In this document: positions 27,777 to 36,020 of the stretch, in pieces
Layout: the number at the start of each line of letters is the position of its first letter
How positions within the stretch are numbered: the stretch's first letter is position 1
Assembly: GCA_964242115.1 (NCBI GenBank)
Contig: CAXSZX010000005.1
Span: forward strand, 1-64,000
Length of the DNA stretch: 64,000 nt
Source of the DNA: BOG-908 sp964242115
GTDB taxonomy: Bacteria; Pseudomonadota; Alphaproteobacteria; Acetobacterales; Acetobacteraceae
Direction of reading: 5' to 3'
Notes under the pieces: model-generated
The model's input: only the letters and a program-made list of their open reading frames with translations
The model's database searches: none
What the model was told of the DNA's origin: nothing
Position numbers and translations under genes: made by a program

Positions 27777-28598
27777 TCACGCTTGCAGGAATGCGAGCAA
27801 GTCTAGGTTTAACCGGTCGCGTTCCGTGTAGAACAGGCCGTGCGGCGCGCCGCCGTAGATCTTCAGCTCCGCATGCGGCAAGAGTTTGATCGCTTTCTCG
27901 GCAGACGCGCTTGCGGGTACTGTGGAGTCAGCGTCGCCGTGCACGATCAGGGTGGGTATGGTCAGCTTGGCGAGGTCGGCGCGGAAGTCGGTTTCGGAGA
28001 ACGCGCGCACGCAGTCCAGCGTGGCTTTCGGCGAGGCGAGCATCGCGAGGTTCTGCGACCACTGCAGGATGTCAGTGCTGATCGAGAAGTTCAGCAAGCC
28101 AGCGCCGTAGAACATTTTGCCGAACTTGGCCAGAAAGCCGGGGCGGTCCTGAGCGAGGCCGTCGATGATCTGGTCGAAGACGCTGCGGTCCACGCCGTCC
28201 TCGTTGCTCGGGCCTTTCAGCAGGTACGGAGTGACGGCGGAGATCAGGGCAGCGCGGGAGACGCGGTCCGTGCCGTAGCGGGCGACATAGCGGGCGACCT
28301 CACCACCGCCCATGGAAAAGCCGACGAGGGTGGCGTTGCGGAGGTCGAGATGGTCCATCAGGGCGGCCAGGTCGTCGGCGAAGGTGTCGTAGTCGTAGCC
28401 GGTCCAGGGCTGGGTGGAGCGGCCGAAGCCGCGGCGGTCGTAGCTAACGACGCGGTAGCCGTTGTTGGCGAGATAGACGGACTGGTACTCCCACATCTCG
28501 GCGTCCAGCGGCCAGCCGTGGATGAGGACGACGGGTTTGCCGGCGCCCCAGTCGTTGTAGTGGATGTGGGTGCCGTCTTTTGTCTCGACGTAGGGCAT
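27777..28598 (-). CDS. Alpha/beta hydrolase (cofactor-free haloperoxidase/esterase type)
   Basis: 273 residues from ATG at 28598, chosen because MPYVETKDGTHIHYNDWGAG is the usual start of this group and AGGACG lies just upstream; the longer frame reads through a REP1 arm. The catalytic triad is visible: Ser in LVGFSMGGGEVARY (about residue 94), Asp in VHGDADSTVP (about 224), His in GGAPHGLFYT (about 252). These enzymes hydrolyse esters and show peroxidase side activity; natural substrate unknown. Cytoplasmic. First of three oxidoreductase/hydrolase genes on the minus strand. Confidence 0.9.
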   Translation of the reverse strand: MPYVETKDGTHIHYNDWGAGKPVVLIHGWPLDAEMWEYQSVYLANNGYRVVSYDRRGFGRSTQPWTGYDYDTFADDLAALMDHLDLRNATLVGFSMGGGEVARYVARYGTDRVSRAALISAVTPYLLKGPSNEDGVDRSVFDQIIDGLAQDRPGFLAKFGKMFYGAGLLNFSISTDILQWSQNLAMLASPKATLDCVRAFSETDFRADLAKLTIPTLIVHGDADSTVPASASAEKAIKLLPHAELKIYGGAPHGLFYTERDRLNLDLLAFLQA

Positions 28599-28701
28599 TT
28601 TGGGCGTCCTGATGCGGTTTGGCGGGAAACGGCTTCGGGGCTGGGCGGGTTGCGTGTCATCACGGCGCTTGCACGTCTGAAGTCCTGGAAGGAAAAGAAG
28701 A

Positions 28702-28836
28702 AAGGTACGGCCTTCTTTTCTGAGGAAGAAAAGCAAAAGACTTTTGGTAAGGCTGTCGCGGAACCTCCCTCAGCGTCTACTTAGGGGAACAAAAGTTTTT
28801 TGGTTCTTTTTTTCAAAAAAGAACTGCTTGCCTTGC
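28702..28836. repeat. REP1 copy 14, two-armed
   Basis: Left member of a tandem arrangement. Left arm is diverged (CTTC-TTTTCT-GAGG), right arm has the perfect GTTC/GAAC clamp. Confidence 0.88.
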
Positions 28837-28846
28837 CCATCATCAG

Positions 28847-28932
28847 CAAGCTGTCGCGGAGTCTCCCGCAGCGTGTACTCAGGGAGCAAAAGTTTTTTGG
28901 TTCTTTTTTTCAAAAAAGAACTGCTTGCTTGC
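28847..28932. repeat. REP1 copy 14b, core plus right arm
   Basis: Repeats the core (CTGTCGCGGA ... TACTCAGGGAGC) and right arm of copy 14 about 10 bases further on, with no left arm, as if a partial duplication or recombination between two copies had occurred. Confidence 0.88.
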
Positions 28933-28942
28933 CAGACGAAGT

Positions 28943-29695
28943 CTACATCCCGCTACCGCCTGAGACGACCAGCGACTCTCCCGTAATCCAGCTTGCTTCG
29001 TCGGACGCGAGGAATGCCACGGCAGCGGCGATGTCCTCGGGTTTGCCGGCGCGGCCGAGCGGCATGTTCGCAACGATCGTCTCCTCGAACTGGCCGCCGG
29101 CCATGCCGCCGGAGCGCGTTCCTTCGGTCACGACGAAGCCGGGATTGACGCCGTTGACGCGTATGCGACGCGGAGCGAGTTCCTTGGCCAGCGACTTCGT
29201 CATCGAGTCGACGGCGCCTTTGGTGCCGACGTAGACGACGGCGCCGGGCGGCGCGGAGGTGCCGACGATGGAGCCGATGTTGACGATGCTGCCGCCCGTC
29301 GGCGGGAACAGGGCAAGGCAGGCTCTCGTTGCCAGCAGGAGGCCGAGCACGTTGGTGTCGTAGTGGCGCCTGAACTCGGCAACCGACATGCTCTCGATCG
29401 GCCCGAGGCCGTAGACACCTGCGTTGTTGACGAGCACGTCGACGTGTCCGTAGGTGCTGCGGACTTCATCGAACAGGCGTGACATGTCGGCCTCCTCGGC
29501 GACGCTGCCGCTCATGGCGACGGCCTTGCCGCCTGCAGAGACGATCTGGTCCACGGTTGCATCCGCGCCCTGCTTGCTCGACGCGTAGTTGACGATGACG
29601 GTGGCACCTTCGGCTGCGAGTCGCCTGGCTGTGCCTGCGCCGATGCCTTTCGAAGCTCCGGTCACGACGGCGATCTTGTCGGTGAAACGTGCCAT
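28943..29695 (-). CDS. Short-chain dehydrogenase/reductase
   Basis: 250 residues, classical SDR. NAD(P)-binding TGASKGIGAGTA (about residues 13-24), NNAG (about 89), catalytic Ser in the IVNIGSIVG segment and YVGTKGA (Y and K, about 154-158) are all present, and the C-terminus ends with the usual ITGESLVVSGGSG. The Arg-free second strand NYASSKQ resembles NADPH-preferring FabG-like reductases. Substrate unknown. Cytoplasmic. Neighbours are another SDR and a hydrolase on the same strand, each separated by REP1 copies. Confidence 0.92.
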   Translation of the reverse strand: MARFTDKIAVVTGASKGIGAGTARRLAAEGATVIVNYASSKQGADATVDQIVSAGGKAVAMSGSVAEEADMSRLFDEVRSTYGHVDVLVNNAGVYGLGPIESMSVAEFRRHYDTNVLGLLLATRACLALFPPTGGSIVNIGSIVGTSAPPGAVVYVGTKGAVDSMTKSLAKELAPRRIRVNGVNPGFVVTEGTRSGGMAGGQFEETIVANMPLGRAGKPEDIAAAVAFLASDEASWITGESLVVSGGSGM

Positions 29696-29723
29696 GCTGG
29701 GTCCTTTGAGTGTTGGCTAAATG

Positions 29724-29845
29724 AAGCAAGCAGTCGTTTCTTGAAAAACCAAAAACTGCTGTCGCCGGGTACACGCCGGTCGAACGGACGCTACAGCCGC
29801 AGCAAAAGCTTTTTGCTTCTTTTTCTCGAAGAAGGCTTGCTTCTT
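29724..29845. repeat. REP1 copy 15, two-armed, degenerate
   Basis: Left arm shortened, core inverted (CTACAGCCGCAGC), right arm CTTC-TTTTTC-TC-GAAGAAGG. Confidence 0.78.
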
Positions 29846-29850
29846 ACGCT

Positions 29851-30651
29851 CTACGCACACCCACCCCCGCTCACTGGCACGACGCCACCCGTCATGTAGC
29901 TGGCCGCAGGCGAGGCGACAAAGCCGACGACGGCTGCGATCTCGTCAGGGTGTGCATAGCGCTTCAGCGCCGTGACGCTTCTGAGCCAGTCCGAGGCCGG
30001 CCCGTCTTGCGGGTTCATCTCGGTGTTCACCGCGCCGATGCTCAGCGCGTTGATGGTGATCCCCCGAGGTGCGAGGTCGTGTGAAGCGCCGCGGACGTAG
30101 CCTTCCAGCGCGGCCTTGGTGGACGCGTAGTCCGCCATGCCCGGTGCGCCGACACGGTAGGCGAGACCGGACGACATGACGATGATGCGGCCGCCGTCTC
30201 GCATGACTGCGGACGCGGCGCGGATGGAGGCGATGGTGCCGGCGACGTTGAGCACGTGCATCTGGTCGAGTGCTGCGTTGTCCGTGTTGACGACCGGGGC
30301 GACGATGAACGTTGCTGCGTTGGCGACGAGGATGTCGAAGCAGCCGAACGTCGCGACGACCTCGCCGATCAGCTCGTTCACTTGCGCGTGGTCGGCCTGG
30401 TCGGCACGGATGGCGGCCGCGCGTACGCCCATGTCCTGCAGCTCTGCCACGACCGAGTTGGCGCGCTCTGCGCTGGCTGAGTAGCTGATGGCGACGTCCG
30501 CCCCGAGCCTGGCCAGCTCACGTGCGGAGGCAGCGCCGATGCCACGCGAGCCACCGGTGACCAAAGCTACTTTGCCGGACAGTGTTTTCGTCCGGTGAGG
30601 GTCGGCGGACGTGATGGTGGCGATGTTGCCGGTGGCGATGGCGGTGTCCAT
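29851..30651 (-). CDS. Short-chain dehydrogenase/reductase
   Basis: 266 residues from ATG at 30651; the upstream extension would read through a REP1 arm. TGGSRGIGAASA (about residues 32-43), VANAATF, the catalytic Ser in IIVMSSGLAYR and YASTKAA (about 175-179) define a classical SDR; a 25-residue polar N-terminal extension is atypical. Sequence SYSASAERA after the second strand suggests NADP. The second SDR of the cluster; not a close duplicate of the first. Substrate unknown. Confidence 0.9.
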   Translation of the reverse strand: MDTAIATGNIATITSADPHRTKTLSGKVALVTGGSRGIGAASARELARLGADVAISYSASAERANSVVAELQDMGVRAAAIRADQADHAQVNELIGEVVATFGCFDILVANAATFIVAPVVNTDNAALDQMHVLNVAGTIASIRAASAVMRDGGRIIVMSSGLAYRVGAPGMADYASTKAALEGYVRGASHDLAPRGITINALSIGAVNTEMNPQDGPASDWLRSVTALKRYAHPDEIAAVVGFVASPAASYMTGGVVPVSGGGCA

Positions 30652-30689
30652 GCGGTGATCCTCGTATGGGGCGGCGGCTTCGAAGCGAG

Positions 30690-30714
30690 GCAAGCGGTTC
30701 TTTTTGAAAAGCAA
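30690..30714. repeat. REP1 arm fragment
   Basis: A single short arm (GCGGTTC-TTTTT-GAAAA) upstream of the SDR gene, without core or partner. Confidence 0.6.
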
Positions 30715-30815
30715 CCGGGCACTCACGACGAGGCAACACGTGGCGCGCTGGAACGCAGGAGACAGGCTCGGAATCTACCTAGCTCACCTCGGCGCGCGCG
30801 CATTCGGGAGGCTGG

Positions 30816-30900
30816 GCAAGGCCTGCTTTTTTGAAAAAAGCGGCAAAAAACTTTTGCTCCTGTTGTCGCGGAGTGTCCTGCAGCGTGTATTCAGGAAACC
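30816..30900. repeat. REP1 copy 16, left arm and core (split copy)
   Basis: CTGC-T6-GA-A6-GCGG arm followed by core up to TATTCAGG. Its right arm is found 224 bp further on, beyond REP2 copy B. Confidence 0.85.
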
Positions 30901-30922
30901 CTTTCCTGCCGACGCGGACTCG

Positions 30923-31120
30923 CTTTTCGCAGCGCGCACCTTCGGTGCCCAGAGCATCTCCAGGCGGCTGTCTTCTGCGGCTTCCTTCGATATCAGCCCT
31001 TCGTTCGGCCGTCCGGCCTGCTCAAGGCTCGCGGAGCCGACGCCGTAGGCGGCTTGGCCTTGAATAGGCCGGACGGCCGGACGATCATCGCGCGTCGAAA
31101 GCAGCCTGCGTCCCGGTCGG
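30923..31120. repeat. REP2 copy B, inserted in REP1 copy 16
   Basis: Second copy of the long palindromic repeat at 17525-17720; the segment around CGGCCGTCCGGCCTGCTCAA is identical and the rest is close. It separates the two halves of REP1 copy 16. Confidence 0.87.
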
Positions 31121-31123
31121 GGC

Positions 31124-31156
31124 TGTTCTTTTCCAAAAAAGAACCGCTTCCTTCCT
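31124..31156. repeat. REP1 copy 16, right arm
   Basis: GTTC-TTTTCC-AAAAAA-GAAC arm ending CGCTTCCTTCC; completes the copy interrupted by REP2. Confidence 0.8.
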
Positions 31157-31186
31157 AACCCGCCCCCTCGCCCCTATCTTGCGCCA

Positions 31187-32137
31187 ATGAGTGCGACCCC
31201 GGCCTTCCTCGACACCAACCGCCCCGACGTGCCCGACATCGTCGTCCCCCGCGGCATAACCCCGTTCCACCTGCCCAGCCGCCCGGTGCGCGGCCGCCTG
31301 GTTCGCCTGGGCCCGCTGGCGCACGCGCTGCTCGGGCGCCACCAGAACCCGCCGGCGGTCACCAGGCTGGCCGGCGAGGCGCTGGCGCTGTCGGCCGGCC
31401 TGTCCAGCGCGCTGAAGTACCGCGGCAGTTTCTCGCTGCAGGCCAAGGGCGACGGCCCGGTCTCCATGCTGCTGGCCGACTGCACGCAGGAGGGTGCGCT
31501 GCGCGGATACGCGCGGACGGACGAGTTACGGTTTGCCGAGCTGGTGGCGGCCTCGCCGGAGCCCAGCGCGCTGGAGCTGCTCGGGCAGGGCTATCTCGCG
31601 TTCACCGTGGACCAGGGCGGCGAGATGGACCGCTACCAGGGCATCGTGTCGATCGAGGGCGAGACGCTGTCGGACATGGCGCTGCACTACTTCCGCACCA
31701 GCGAGCAGTTGCAATACGACGTGCACCTGGCGGCCGGCGAGACGCCGGATGGTTGGCGGGCGGCGGCGCTGATATTGGAGCGCGTGGCTGGCGAAGGCGG
31801 CATCGACCCGGAGCTGGACCAGGCGGCGCAGGACGAGGCGTGGCGGACGGCGACGACGCTGGCGGCCACCATCACGGACGCCGAGTTGCTGGACGATTCG
31901 CTGCTGCCGGACCGGCTGGTCTGGCGGCTGTTCGGGGCGGAGGGCGTGGCGGTGGACAGGCCGCGGGCACTGGCCTACGGGTGCCGGTGTTCGCGCGCCA
32001 AGTTGTCGGGGATACTGGAGAGCTTTCCGGAGACCGACCTGGACGAGATGGCGGTGGACGGCGACATCGTCATGACTTGCGAGTTCTGTAAGTATGACTT
32101 CCGGTTCGCGCGGCGGGACGTTAGTAGTCAGGCTTGA
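31187..32137 (+). CDS. hslO: Redox-regulated chaperonin Hsp33
   Basis: Cytoplasmic holdase chaperone activated by oxidation of a C-terminal zinc site. 316 residues. The N-terminal domain contains GRLVRLGPLAHALLGRH, FSLQAKGDGPVSMLLADC and the GYAR segment typical of Hsp33. The zinc-binding cysteines are present as CRC (about residue 267) and CEFC (about 300), giving the CxC...CxxC set. Downstream a lipoprotein gene follows on the same strand with a REP1 arm between them. Confidence 0.95.
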   Translation: MSATPAFLDTNRPDVPDIVVPRGITPFHLPSRPVRGRLVRLGPLAHALLGRHQNPPAVTRLAGEALALSAGLSSALKYRGSFSLQAKGDGPVSMLLADCTQEGALRGYARTDELRFAELVAASPEPSALELLGQGYLAFTVDQGGEMDRYQGIVSIEGETLSDMALHYFRTSEQLQYDVHLAAGETPDGWRAAALILERVAGEGGIDPELDQAAQDEAWRTATTLAATITDAELLDDSLLPDRLVWRLFGAEGVAVDRPRALAYGCRCSRAKLSGILESFPETDLDEMAVDGDIVMTCEFCKYDFRFARRDVSSQA

Positions 32138-32142
32138 GATTA

Positions 32143-32196
32143 GGCAAGAAAGGCCTTCTTTTTTGAAAAAAAGAAGCAAAAAACTTTTTGTTCTTG
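32143..32196. repeat. REP1 copy 17, left arm, translated
   Basis: Perfect CTTC/GAAG arm. Its loop TTG followed by AAA AAA AGA forms the proposed start and basic n-region of the lipoprotein signal peptide. No core or right arm; unique sequence follows CTTTTTG. Confidence 0.88.
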
Positions 32197-32891
32197 GCTC
32201 GGTGATGATGCTTGTCAGTTGCGGGGATGATGCGCCGCCGGTGACGCAGACGTTTCAGCCTCTACATTACGAGTATCTGCCGAAGCTGCGGTTGAACGTG
32301 GGGGACGTGCAGGTGGAGAACCGCAGCCTGCCGGTCAGCCCGCAGGACGTGTCGGCGAGCTCGCCGGTGGTGCCGGCCGCCGCGCTGCAGCAGATGGCGC
32401 GCGACAGGCTGTTCGCGGCGGGGACGAGCGGGCACGCGGATTTCGTCGTGGACCAGGCGAGCATCGTGCGCTCGGGTAACGGCGCGCTGGACGGGCACCT
32501 TGCGGTGCACCTGGACCTGGTCGGGCCGGCGGGTAACCGCGAGGGCTTTGCCGAGGCGCAGGTGGCGCGGGAGTTCTCGCCGGGGACGCAGCCGGGCGAT
32601 CCGACGGCCCAGTTATACGACCTGACTCGGCAGATGATGACCGACATGAACGTGGAGCTGGAGTTCCAGGTGAAGCGGTCGTTGCAGGCGTTCCTGGTGA
32701 CGCCGGGTGCTGCGCCGGCGGCAGTGGCAGCGCAGCCGCTGGAGGTGCCGGGGAGCCCGCCGCCGGTGCCAGCGCCACCGGTTTTGCCGCCGGCGACCCC
32801 GGGGACGGATGAGACGGGCTACCAGGATCCGGCAGCGTTGCCGCCGGTGCAGAGATCGCCGGAGCCGGGGTATCTGGTGCCGCCCCAGTAA
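32163..32891 (+). CDS. Lipoprotein with repeat-derived signal peptide
   Basis: 242 residues from a TTG at 32163; an ATG at 32094 overlapping hslO is the longer option. From the TTG the sequence is KKRSKKLFVLGSVMMLVSC: a basic n-region, hydrophobic core and LVSC lipobox, so the mature protein would be an acylated envelope lipoprotein. The n-region is encoded by a REP1 arm. The mature part (VGDVQVENRSLPVSP; ARDRLFAAGTSGHADFVVD; EFQVKRSLQAFLV) is of unknown family, and the last 60 residues are Pro-rich. No closer start with a Shine-Dalgarno exists that retains a signal peptide. Confidence 0.78.
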   Translation: MKKRSKKLFVLGSVMMLVSCGDDAPPVTQTFQPLHYEYLPKLRLNVGDVQVENRSLPVSPQDVSASSPVVPAAALQQMARDRLFAAGTSGHADFVVDQASIVRSGNGALDGHLAVHLDLVGPAGNREGFAEAQVAREFSPGTQPGDPTAQLYDLTRQMMTDMNVELEFQVKRSLQAFLVTPGAAPAAVAAQPLEVPGSPPPVPAPPVLPPATPGTDETGYQDPAALPPVQRSPEPGYLVPPQ

Positions 32892-32898
32892 GGCGTGG

Positions 32899-32918
32899 GA
32901 AAGCGGTTCTTTTTGATA
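32899..32918. repeat. REP1 arm fragment
   Basis: Degenerate left arm (AAGCGGTTCTTTTTGATAGG) just after the lipoprotein stop. Confidence 0.55.
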
Positions 32919-32995
32919 GGATCCGGCAAACTTTGGCATCGTGGAACAGGCGCTGAGGACAGTTCGCGACGACAAGGCCACGTTTTCAGTTTTGT

Positions 32996-33071
32996 TGGAG
33001 CGGGTGACGAGACTCGAACTCGCAACCGCCTGCTTGGGAAGCAGGAACTCTAGCCGTTGAGCTACACCCGC
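32996..33071 (-). tRNA. tRNA-Gly (CCC anticodon)
   Basis: 76 bases on the minus strand. Acceptor stem GCGGGTG pairs with CACCCGC before the discriminator; D-arm GCTCAACGGCTAGAGT, anticodon stem CCTGC/GCAGG with loop TTCCCAA (anticodon CCC, reading GGG), T-loop GTTCGAGTC and an encoded 3' CCA. All cloverleaf arms pair. Confidence 0.93.
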
Positions 33072-33411
33072 GCCGGGCGCTCAGGGATATGGAATTTCCG
33101 CCCGGCTGACAAGTGCTTCGAGCTTCTGGTGCACCGGCCTGCTGTTGCCTAACGACACGCTTCGTTGGCAAACGACGTGACGCCCGTGGCCGCCTTCCCC
33201 GGTCGGGAGAGGTCAGACAGCCTGGTTGCCGGCGGCTTGGTAGTGCTGGCGCCGTTGGCTTGCGTCCGCGCAGGACGTGCGCAACCGGGAGGCGAACCAG
33301 CAGCAATGTATAGCTCAGGATGTGGTCAGCGGGCAGGTAACGCCGCCGCCTCGCACGTTTGGACGGACAAACACAGCGACTTGGCGCAGGCGGATGTGGT
33401 GTCGTGCTGAG
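33072..33411. other. Gap after tRNA-Gly
   Basis: 340 bp between the tRNA and REP1 copy 19. Short open frames exist, but none has a ribosome site or protein-like composition. No direct repeat of the tRNA 3' end, so no sign of integration. Confidence 0.5.
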
Positions 33412-33548
33412 GCAAGGAAGCAAGGCCTGCTTTTTTGAAAAAAAGCAGCAAAAAACTTTTATTCCTGCTGTCGCGATGGTTCTGCAACGCGCGCTCTAGG
33501 GAGTAAAAGTTTTTTGGTCCTTGTTTTCAAAAAAGAACTGCTTGCTTC
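33412..33548. repeat. REP1 copy 19, two-armed
   Basis: CTGC/GCAG left arm, GTCC...GAAC right arm. Right end abuts the TAG stop of the 44-residue minus-strand gene. Confidence 0.9.
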
Positions 33549-33683
33549 CTATCCGGGCGTCTTTCCGTCCCCCAGGTGCTCCAGCTTCTCCTGAACCTTC
33601 CTGTCCTCGTCGGACAACTTCTCCGGCGTCTGCACGGCGACGCCGGGAGGCACCGCGTCTCCCGGATCGTGTTCGCGTTCCAT
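33549..33683 (-). CDS. 44-residue acidic protein, coupled to upstream gene
   Basis: Small charged protein (MEREHDPGDAVPPGVAVQTP, then EKLSDEDRKVQEKLEHLG). GGGAGAA lies eight bases before the ATG, and the start overlaps the upstream stop (TGATG), so it is translated with the 70-residue gene. No membrane segment or cysteine. No family recognised; likely cytoplasmic. The overlap and strong ribosome site make it a credible gene despite its size. Confidence 0.72.
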   Translation of the reverse strand: MEREHDPGDAVPPGVAVQTPEKLSDEDRKVQEKLEHLGDGKTPG

Positions 33684-33895
33684 CACGCTTCTCCCTTATT
33701 CGAGCCGGTGGTCTTGGCGTCCTCGTCCATGTCTTCGACGAGTTCTTCGACGGCGTGGCGATCGATCTTCACTGCCTTCTCGGCGAGTTCGTCGCCGATT
33801 TTGGTGTCGCCTTTCGCGTATTGCTCGAGCGCGGCTTCTGCCAGGTCTCGGGCCTTGTCGTAGTGCGCTTCGGTCTTCTCCGCGGGCTCGGCCAT
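33683..33895 (-). CDS. 70-residue acidic helical protein
   Basis: MAEPAEKTEAHYDKARDLAE and onward: an almost entirely helical, highly charged sequence with regular Ala/Leu/Val spacing (ALEQYAKGDTKIGDELAEKA; HAVEELVEDMDEDA), resembling small stress-related or dimerising helical proteins. AGGAGGAT lies just upstream of the ATG. It overlaps the following 44-residue gene by one base. Divergent from the SCO gene. Function unknown. Confidence 0.78.
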   Translation of the reverse strand: MAEPAEKTEAHYDKARDLAEAALEQYAKGDTKIGDELAEKAVKIDRHAVEELVEDMDEDAKTTGSNKGEA

Positions 33896-33986
33896 GGCGG
33901 CATCCTCCTGGTTGGGTGTGATTTGCGAACGTGGCCCGCACCGCCAGGGTTGCTACCGCGGGGCAAGCTGCCACGTTCACAGCATC

Positions 33987-34763
33987 ATGCGCATCGTGGT
34001 GTTCCTGCTGGCCTGGCTGGCGGCGTCCGGCCCGGCGGTGGCGGCGTCGGACGCGGACGGGTTTGCCTGGCGGCAGCATCCTGGGGCGCAGGTGCCGCTG
34101 GAAGTGGTGGTGCGGGACGAGGCAGGGCGGGCGGTGACGCTTGGGCGCCTGCTGGGAGAGGCGCCGGTGATCCTGGACCTCGGCTACTTCCATTGTCCGT
34201 CGTTATGCGGGGTCAGCCGGTCGGACTTATACGCGGCCCTGGCGGCGGGGGGGCTGATGCCTGGGCGGGACGTCTCGGTGTTGTCGGTGTCGATCGACCC
34301 GGCGGAGACGTCGAGGGACGCGGCGGCGGCTGAGGCGGCAGACACGGCGGGGCTGCCGGCGGGTGCGCGTGACGGGGTGCACTACGTGACAGCGCAGGCG
34401 GGCGGGATCGACGCGATCGAGCAGGCGGCAGGGTTCCGGGCGCGGTGGGACGCGCGGTTCAAGCAGTTCATGCATCCGGCCGGGATCGTGATGCTGACGC
34501 GTGGTGGGGTGGTCAGCTCGTATCTGCTGGGGGTGGGCTATGGTGCGGGCGACGTTCGTGCGGCGGTGCTTCGCGCCGGCGACGGCGGTATTGCCCAGGC
34601 GGCGCTGCCGATACTGCTGCTGTGCTTCCACTTCGACGCGACGACGGGGCGCTACTCGCTGGAGATCATGAAGGTGCTGCGGGTGATGGGGGCGTTGACT
34701 GTGCTGGTGATTGTTGGGCTGCTGTTTGCGCTCAGCAGGAAGAAGAAAGCGGTTCTTTTTTGA
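33987..34763 (+). CDS. SCO1/SenC-family copper chaperone with C-terminal membrane anchor
   Basis: 258 residues. Sec signal peptide MRIVVFLLAWLAASGPAVAA, then a thioredoxin-like domain with the copper-binding LGYFHCPSLCGVSRSD (CxxxC) and the distal His in KQFMHPAGIVML. A second hydrophobic segment near the C-terminus (about 230-250, ALTVLVIVGLLFAL) anchors the protein in the inner membrane. The family delivers copper to cytochrome oxidase; no oxidase genes are nearby. The last residues KKKAVLF and the TGA stop are encoded by a REP1 arm, so the natural cytoplasmic tail has been replaced. Confidence 0.9.
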   Translation: MRIVVFLLAWLAASGPAVAASDADGFAWRQHPGAQVPLEVVVRDEAGRAVTLGRLLGEAPVILDLGYFHCPSLCGVSRSDLYAALAAGGLMPGRDVSVLSVSIDPAETSRDAAAAEAADTAGLPAGARDGVHYVTAQAGGIDAIEQAAGFRARWDARFKQFMHPAGIVMLTRGGVVSSYLLGVGYGAGDVRAAVLRAGDGGIAQAALPILLLCFHFDATTGRYSLEIMKVLRVMGALTVLVIVGLLFALSRKKKAVLF

Positions 34764-34828
34764 AGAAAGAACCAAAAAACTTTTGCTTGCGCTGTTGCGC
34801 GCTCGTTAGAGGGTATCGCGACAGCGGA
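34746..34828. repeat. REP1 copy 20, left arm plus core
   Basis: Overlaps the end of the SCO gene: GCGGTTCTTTTTTGA provides its last codons. Core inverted (TATCGCGACAGCGGA) and adjoining the stop of the convergent GH26-like gene. No right arm. Confidence 0.82.
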
Positions 34829-34829
34829 C

Positions 34830-36020
34830 TTAGTGAGCAACAAGCGGGCTGAGGTATTTGGCCCAGTTGTGACGCGTGGCGGGTTGGTTGTTCGTCTTGT
34901 AGGAGAACTGGTAGTCGCCCTCGTTGTCGGTGTCCCAGATGCTGACGAAGGCCACTTGCAGGCCGTTGGCTTGCGCGTGCTTGAGCGTGGTGGCCAGCCA
35001 CCAGGGGAAGGCGCCGTCGTCGGCGACGTCGTTCTGATCGTTATACGCGCCGGAGCCGCATTCCGGAACGGCGAACGGCTTGTTGTGCGCCTTGGCAAAG
35101 CTCAACACGCTGCCGAAGCTCTGGCTGTGGCCGCCGCTGCCGTCCAGGTGGCCGGCGGCGTAGGCAGCCGGATACCGCCAGTAGTGGATGCGGTTGGCGG
35201 GTTTGCTGATGAAGTCGACGAGGTTCGTGTCGATCTGGCCAGTGGCCCAGTCGTAGATCTGCACGCCGGAGCCGGCGGCGTTGTCGTAGTAGGGATACAT
35301 CGCGCCGTAGACGTCCACGCCGATGACGTCGACGTAGGAGTCGCCCGGGTAGAGGCTCGTGGTGGCAACGGCGTTGGTGTAGTTGGTGGCACTGGGGTTC
35401 CAGACGACCTGCACGGTGGCACCGGCAGCAGCCGCGGTCTGGTGGATGACCTGGTAGATGTGCTGGAAGGCGGCGACCCAGTCGGCCTGGGTGCCCGAAT
35501 CGTCACCGGCGTAGTTGACCGAGTAGTTGAGGTCCATCTCCCAGCCGACGCGGAAGATCAGGTTGTGGAAGCCCTGCGCGATCCAGGCCTGCACCACGCC
35601 CTGGATGGCCCAGTCGTATTGTCCGGTGGCGAAAAGCTGGAACTGCTGGTCCGGCGAGGGTGATCCGGCAGCCTGCGAGGCCATCGGGAAAGCGACGACC
35701 GGTATCATGGTTTTGGCGACCGGCGAGATGCTGTTGGAAAACGCCTGCCAGGACGCGTTCAACTGCCAACTGCCGATGGTCTGGCTGTAATCGGTGTAGA
35801 CGTCGATCAGCGTGGGTGCCACGCCCATTGCCTGGGTGAAACTGGCGTAGTTGGCGTCCACCAGCGCTTCTGCCGACGAATCCGAGGCGTTTGGGCCGCC
35901 GATGTAGACTCCGAGGGCGAACGGAGCGGGCGCGGAGGGAGCGAACGTCTGCGCTGCCGCCGGGAGGCATGCGAGGGCGGCGCCCGCAAGAATGCCTGCA
36001 CGCATCAGGATTTTACGCAT
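34830..36020 (-). CDS. Secreted glycoside hydrolase, GH26-like
   Basis: 396 residues. N-terminal signal peptide MRKILMRAGILAGAALACL ends with PAAAQ. The mature domain is a TIM-barrel type sequence with the candidate acid/base in FRVGWEMDLNY (about residue 176) and the candidate nucleophile in PFAVPECGSGAY (about 320), the spacing expected for clan GH-A enzymes such as GH26 mannanases. Aromatic-rich loops (YGAMYPYYDN; HYWRYP) could line the sugar-binding groove. It probably cleaves an extracellular beta-glycan; substrate unknown. An alternative ATG five codons in is possible. Confidence 0.78.
   Translation of the reverse strand: MRKILMRAGILAGAALACLPAAAQTFAPSAPAPFALGVYIGGPNASDSSAEALVDANYASFTQAMGVAPTLIDVYTDYSQTIGSWQLNASWQAFSNSISPVAKTMIPVVAFPMASQAAGSPSPDQQFQLFATGQYDWAIQGVVQAWIAQGFHNLIFRVGWEMDLNYSVNYAGDDSGTQADWVAAFQHIYQVIHQTAAAAGATVQVVWNPSATNYTNAVATTSLYPGDSYVDVIGVDVYGAMYPYYDNAAGSGVQIYDWATGQIDTNLVDFISKPANRIHYWRYPAAYAAGHLDGSGGHSQSFGSVLSFAKAHNKPFAVPECGSGAYNDQNDVADDGAFPWWLATTLKHAQANGLQVAFVSIWDTDNEGDYQFSYKTNNQPATRHNWAKYLSPLVAH

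Noticed and set aside
32996..33411. Integration site at tRNA-Gly
   Set aside because: No integrase and no direct repeat of the tRNA 3' end nearby.
33521..34333. 270-codon plus-strand frame
   Set aside because: Starts within REP1, runs antisense to two small genes and out of frame over the SCO gene.
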